DNA of 16,258 nt from an uncultured Collinsella sp. (GTDB lineage: Bacteria; Actinomycetota; Coriobacteriia; Coriobacteriales; Coriobacteriaceae), in assembly GCA_958443265.1 (NCBI GenBank), contig CAUCKA010000028.1, forward strand, positions 1-16,258. The letters run 5' to 3'. A program made the translations under genes and the position numbers. Positions within the stretch are counted from its first letter, which is position 1. Each line of letters begins with the position of its first letter. Below, one piece after another: positions 13,314 through 16,258 of the stretch. Below the pieces are notes generated by a model, which did not search any database, was not told the origin of the DNA, and saw only the letters and a list, made by a program, of their open reading frames with translations.

Positions 13314-13383
13314 CATGGGCAACTATTGGCATCGCGCCTAGGACAACTACAATACCCTAGTTGACCGCTAGGACTTTTACAAT
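13314..13383 (+). promoter_or_regulatory. Promoter and repeat-rich control region of the exporter gene
   Basis: TTGGCA (13326-13331), 16 bases, then TACAAT (13348-13353) makes a good promoter. CATGGGCAACT (13314-13324) is identical to 6936-6946 in front of the MntR/DtxR-type gene and overlaps the upstream side of the -35. CTAGGAC...ACAAT occurs twice exactly 30 bases apart (13338-13353 and 13368-13383). CAACTA (13344-13349) is inverted as TAGTTG (13358-13363). The layout suggests regulator binding at the promoter. A GCCGC/GCGGC stem (13263-13277) belongs to the leader of the divergent exonuclease gene. Confidence 0.55.
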
Positions 13384-13415
13384 GCTGCCGAAAGACACGA
13401 AAGGTTCCATCCGTC

Positions 13416-14507
13416 ATGGATTTACTGATTGATATTCTGCTCGACGCCGGCAAGGACACGCTGTCGCTGGTGCCGTTTTTGTTGGTGACGTATCTTGCTC
13501 TCGAGACACTTGAGCACGTTGCGGGCGACCGCGTCAACGGCGCTATCAAGCGCGCCGGCGCTGCGGGTCCCGTGGTTGGCTCGCTGCTGGGCATTGTGCC
13601 GCAGTGCGGATTTTCGGCCATGGCAGCAACGCTGTACGCCGGCCGTGTCGTGACCTTGGGCACGTTGGTGGCGGTGTTCCTTTCGACCTCCGACGAGATG
13701 CTGCCGCTGCTACTTGCCGAGCAGGTTCCCGTGCAGACTATGGCGATGCTTTTGGCTTCGAAAGCGCTGATCGCACTGGTCACGGGTTTTATCGTGGACG
13801 CTGCCATTCGCGGCCTGCGCCGTAACGCCCGCGCGCACGCGGCGATTCGCCGTACCGTGCTGGGAACCGCGGCCAACCCGGCCCACGTGAACTGCGCGCA
13901 CGACGACCACAGCGGTGGTGACATCATCGACGAGGTGGCCGAGGCAGGCGTGAGCGCCGACCACATCCACGAGCTGTGCGAGCGCGACCATTGCGGTTGT
14001 GATGATGAAGATGAACACGAGCACGACCACGGACACAGCCGTGATCACGGTCACACGGGCGAGCATGAGCACCACCACGGCCACAGCCACGACCACTCCC
14101 ACGAGGGCGTGCCCGTTCTGTCGATTATCCGCAGCGCGATCTCGCACACTGTGCAGGTTTCGGTTTTTATTTTCCTGGTGACGCTGGTCCTGGTCGCCGT
14201 GCTCGAGACCTTCGGCGAGTCCGCGATCGAGCAGTTCCTGTGTGGCAACGAGACGCTCGCCGTTTTGGGTTCGGCGCTTGTCGGGCTGATTCCCAATTGC
14301 TCGGCGAGCGTGGTCATTACGCAACTATATCTGGAAGGCGCGCTGCAACTGGCGCCGATGCTCGCCGGCACGCTCATTTCCGCCGGCGTGGGTTATCTGG
14401 TGCTGTTCCGTACCAACCGCAGCGCCCGCGAAAATGCCGTGTTCCTGATCATGATGTACGTCATCGGCGCTGGCTGGGGCCTCATCCTCTCCGCCGTTGG
14501 CCTTTAA
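13416..14507 (+). CDS. Putative manganese / heavy-metal exporter, 10-TM ArsP_2-type permease
   Basis: This 363-residue integral membrane protein has two similar halves. Half 1 has GIVPQCG (59-65), followed by a TSDE motif (91-94); half 2 has GLIPNCS (290-296). The repeated G-[IL]-[IV]-P-[QN]-C signature suggests an internal duplication with paired Cys in the membrane path. Between the halves lies a cytoplasm-sized loop (about 135-232) with a dense His/Asp/Glu cluster at 183-229 and a CxxxxxxCxC motif near 188-195, a likely metal-binding or sensing region. The family (PF11449-type, putative 10-TM heavy-metal exporter; often annotated as putative manganese transporter) is recognised from layout. 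AAAGG lies 11 bases before the ATG. The shared promoter motif with the MntR-like gene supports manganese. Confidence 0.82.
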   Translation: MDLLIDILLDAGKDTLSLVPFLLVTYLALETLEHVAGDRVNGAIKRAGAAGPVVGSLLGIVPQCGFSAMAATLYAGRVVTLGTLVAVFLSTSDEMLPLLLAEQVPVQTMAMLLASKALIALVTGFIVDAAIRGLRRNARAHAAIRRTVLGTAANPAHVNCAHDDHSGGDIIDEVAEAGVSADHIHELCERDHCGCDDEDEHEHDHGHSRDHGHTGEHEHHHGHSHDHSHEGVPVLSIIRSAISHTVQVSVFIFLVTLVLVAVLETFGESAIEQFLCGNETLAVLGSALVGLIPNCSASVVITQLYLEGALQLAPMLAGTLISAGVGYLVLFRTNRSARENAVFLIMMYVIGAGWGLILSAVGL

Positions 14508-14539
14508 GTAGATTATTGGGACACGTCTTACGATCTACC
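14506..14539. repeat. Degenerate copy of the GTAGAT palindrome
   Basis: GTAGAT (14508-14513) and ATCTAC (14533-14538) bracket a region that lines up with the perfect palindrome 65 bases downstream, with several changes. It starts inside the exporter stop codon. Confidence 0.5.
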
Positions 14540-14574
14540 CCTGTGACCAGGGCATTTTCCGCTGCCAAAACAAA

Positions 14575-14611
14575 AAGGTAGATTTTTAGGCATGTCCTAA
14601 AAATCTACCTT
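14575..14611. terminator. 16-bp perfect palindrome between convergent genes, likely two-way terminator
   Basis: The arms 14575-14590 and 14596-14611 are perfectly complementary around CATGT. The stem contains five A-T pairs on each side, so transcripts in either direction carry U-rich stem sequence but no free U-tail. It sits between the ends of the exporter (+) and the DUF188 gene (-), three bases from the latter's stop. Probably a bidirectional terminator or a mobile palindromic repeat used as one. Confidence 0.6.
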
Positions 14612-14613
14612 GG

Positions 14614-15096
14614 TTAGTGCAGCAACTCGGTGAGGTTGCGTTTAAAGCGGGCGCGGTCTTCGCTGGTAAATGCCGCCGGTCCGCGAGTGCGTCCGCCGGC
14701 GCGGCGTACCTTCTTTTCCTCGTGGCGAATAAACAACTGCATGTCGATGGTCGCTTTGTCGTAGACGCGCCCGCGCACACCGATGGCGGCGGCATCGCGC
14801 CCGAGCACCATGCTCGCCAAGCCAATGTCCTGCGTCACGACCACGTCGCCCGCCTGCAGGCGTTCGACAATGGCAAAGTCGGCGCTGTCGGCGCCCACGC
14901 TCACATCGAGCGTCGTGACCCAAAAGCCGCGTCGCGCGTGCTCGGCATCGCGCGGGTCATCGCGGCGAATGTGCCGTTCTAGGTTTTGCGTGCTGTTGCC
15001 GGCGATAACAACGGCGACGCCCGCCCGCCGCGCGCTGTCAATCGACTCGCGCGTGACCGGGCAGGCGTCTGCATCAATAAAGAGCGTTCGTGGCAT
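14614..15096 (-). CDS. YaiI/YqxD family (DUF188) PIN-like protein
   Basis: This is a 160-residue, full-length member of the UPF0178/DUF188 family. Signatures are IDADACPV (7-14), STQNL (35-39), SADFAIV (71-77), TQDIGLA (88-94) and RTRGPAAFTSEDRARF (136-151). The acidic residues (Asp8, Asp10, Asp73, Asp90) fit a PIN-like nuclease fold, but no activity has been clearly assigned to the family as far as I know. The start codon directly follows the stop codon of the DUF308 gene with no spacer, and no strong Shine-Dalgarno is visible, so translation is probably coupled to that gene. Confidence 0.92.
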   Translation of the reverse strand: MPRTLFIDADACPVTRESIDSARRAGVAVVIAGNSTQNLERHIRRDDPRDAEHARRGFWVTTLDVSVGADSADFAIVERLQAGDVVVTQDIGLASMVLGRDAAAIGVRGRVYDKATIDMQLFIRHEEKKVRRAGGRTRGPAAFTSEDRARFKRNLTELLH

Positions 15097-15699
15097 CTAG
15101 TGCACCAGTTTGCCAAATTGAATAGCGCGAACAATCAGCGTTACGCCAAACACCAGCAGCGCGGCGCCGCTAAAGATGACGAGCATCTTGGCCGACCACA
15201 GCGGATAGATAAACACGAACATGCCGGCGATGATGGAAAGTGCGCCGCTCAGGATGGCGATGGCACGGTTGGACGAAAGCTCGGACTCCAGAATGGACAT
15301 GACACCTTCGACAATCCAGCCAAAGCCGGCCACGATAACCACCATCGTGGTGAGCGTCGCGGTCGAGAAGGCCTGGTTGCGCAGGATTATGACGCCGCCC
15401 AAGATAATGAGTAGGCTGGAGATGATGCTCGTCACGCGCCAGCCGGTGGGCAGCAGCGGCTCAAAAATGGCAGTGAACAGCCTGATGGCAGCAGTGATTA
15501 CAAAGTAAAAACCCAGGACAGTCGTTAAAAAGACGAGGGACTTGGCGGGTGCAAAAAGCAGTGCGATACCAGCAATGAGCGCTAAGACGCCCGTGATGGC
15601 GTAGATCCAGCGTACGGCCTTGACGGCTTTGCCCGCCATGCTTTTCTCGTCAAATCCAAACGCGCTCGATTGCTTGTCATCGTTCTTAAAGATGCCCAT
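15097..15699 (-). CDS. HdeD-like DUF308 membrane protein
   Basis: This 200-residue membrane protein has a polar N-terminus (1-28) and six hydrophobic helices at about 30-49, 55-75, 90-106, 113-133, 146-165 and 171-191, arranged as three pairs, as in DUF308/HdeD proteins. E. coli HdeD is linked to acid resistance; a role here is unknown. The start at 15699 has GGAAAGGA about eight bases upstream. It is the first gene of a two-gene - strand unit with DUF188. Function is family-level only. Confidence 0.88.
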   Translation of the reverse strand: MGIFKNDDKQSSAFGFDEKSMAGKAVKAVRWIYAITGVLALIAGIALLFAPAKSLVFLTTVLGFYFVITAAIRLFTAIFEPLLPTGWRVTSIISSLLIILGGVIILRNQAFSTATLTTMVVIVAGFGWIVEGVMSILESELSSNRAIAILSGALSIIAGMFVFIYPLWSAKMLVIFSGAALLVFGVTLIVRAIQFGKLVH

Positions 15700-15932
15700 G
15701 ATTTTTCCTTTCCGTGCGGCGCAAGCCGTAGCTCTTGCAACCAGTATCGCCCAAGGGCGCCGTCGCGTGGGGCGGGAAGGGCGAATGGGAGCCTCATCTT
15801 CCCGAATTGTTACCTTTGTTCCCGTTTGGATGCGGAATATTCAACAGGTGTGGAACATTGCGCCGCTGTGTGTAATTGCCTACGTTTTAGGTTAGATTTT
15901 CTTAAGAACGATTGGCTTTTATTGGGGGTCTT
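15700..15932. other. Divergent intergenic region, DUF308 / nitroreductase
   Basis: No gene is supported here. TTGAAT on the - strand near 15843 could be a -35 for the DUF308 gene, and GAATATTC near 15836 is a small palindrome. The + strand half before the nitroreductase is A+T-rich and contains the DtxR-box-like site at 15887-15905. Confidence 0.4.
15887..15905 (+). promoter_or_regulatory. DtxR/IdeR-box-like sequence before the nitroreductase gene
   Basis: The left half TTAGGTTAG matches the DtxR/IdeR consensus TTAGGTTAGSCTAACCTAA at 9/9 positions and the right half at 5/10, 14/19 in total by my count. It lies 28 bases before the start codon, where a bound repressor could block transcription. 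No protein for it is proven. Confidence 0.35.
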
Positions 15933-16258
15933 ATGAACGAAGCTGTTCCCGCGGCGCCGGTAAGCGCCGAGTCGATGGCAAAGCAGGGTTGCGAAAAGCT
16001 TGGCCTGGACACGTTTGACGCGCTGGTCCGCCGCGCCCGCACGTGCCGCCGATTTGACGAGTCCATGCGAGTGCCGCGCGAGTTTTTGCTCGAGCTGGCG
16101 GAGCTGGCGCACCTGGCTCCCTGTGGCGCCAATGCTCAGCGTCTGCGTTTTCATGTAGTGAGCGGTGCAGAGGACTGCGCGCGTGTATTTGATGAGCTCG
16201 CGTGGGCCGGTGCGCTCAAGGACTGGCCGGGTCCCGATGAGGGCGAGCGCCCGACCGG
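15933..16258 (+). CDS. Nitroreductase-family flavoprotein, 3' end beyond the window
   Basis: The first 108 residues are present and the frame is open to the window edge. RARTCRRFDES (35-45), then VPREFLLELAELAHLAPCGANAQRLRFHVV (about 48-77), is the N-terminal signature of the FMN-dependent nitroreductase family (R-R-S-x-R-x-[FY] followed by A-x-x-A-P-[ST]-x-x-N-x-Q). Here Cys replaces the common Ser in CRRF, and PCGAN replaces the common PSxxN. About 31 extra residues precede the usual domain start. The ATG at 15933 follows GGGGG at about six bases. Substrate is unknown; the active site is only partly inside the window. Confidence 0.8.
   Translation, partial: MNEAVPAAPVSAESMAKQGCEKLGLDTFDALVRRARTCRRFDESMRVPREFLLELAELAHLAPCGANAQRLRFHVVSGAEDCARVFDELAWAGALKDWPGPDEGERPT

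Noticed and set aside
13244..13415. yybP-ykoY manganese riboswitch before the exporter
   Set aside because: Such riboswitches often precede this exporter family, so I looked for one, but the leader after the likely promoter is only about 55 bases and I see none of the conserved loop sequence.
13964..14104. Repeat array or CRISPR-like pattern
   Set aside because: The repeated cac/gac triplets encode the His/Asp-rich loop of the exporter; there are no equal repeats with unique spacers.

Overview
The window looks like chromosomal DNA of a high-G+C, gut-type actinobacterium. Coriobacteriia, and most probably Collinsella or a close relative, is my best guess. It rests on G+C-rich codon use, an actinobacterial/coriobacterial style of protein, and short palindromic intergenic elements that resemble ones I associate with that group. 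This is inference; no 16S or marker gene is present.

Layout. (1) 1-4060: a leader with a possible Pho box, then a tight pstS-pstC-pstA-pstB phosphate-uptake operon on the + strand, closed by a hairpin and a good terminator. (2) 4085-6884: an intergenic palindrome, an ABC-F ATPase of Uup-like build and a Cof-type HAD phosphatase 6 bp behind it, ending in a terminator that carries a tandem repeat. (3) 6885-7391: a DtxR/MntR-type metalloregulator behind a promoter region rich in repeated half-sites. (4) 7471-7597: a very long nested hairpin between convergent genes. (5) 7615-10388, - strand: a zinc/cadmium/lead resistance unit made of an ArsR/SmtB repressor, a free-standing HMA metallochaperone and a P1B-type ATPase. 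The promoter is near-perfect and is built into the repressor's operators. (6) 10389-12274: a visibly lower-G+C stretch with one solitary nuclease-like gene (Vsr/DUF559-type core), flanked by inverted repeats and with a perfect hairpin over its start codon. (7) 12275-13243: a DnaQ-like 3'-5' exonuclease on the - strand. (8) 13244-14507: a divergent 10-TM putative manganese/heavy-metal exporter with a His-rich loop; its promoter shares an 11-base identical motif with the metalloregulator promoter. (9) 14506-15699: two copies of a palindromic element, then DUF188 (YaiI/YqxD-like) and DUF308 (HdeD-like) genes on the - strand. (10) 15933-end: the start of a nitroreductase, with a DtxR-box-like sequence upstream.

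How the parts work together. The window holds one phosphate-import operon and two metal-homeostasis circuits. One is a classical zinc-type efflux unit under its own ArsR. The other is a predicted manganese circuit: an MntR-like sensor with a mixed MntR/DtxR ligand set, plus an exporter 6 kb away. The link between those two rests on shared promoter motifs and known family functions, and is the most testable proposal here. I found no CRISPR array, rRNA, tRNA or intact transposase gene.
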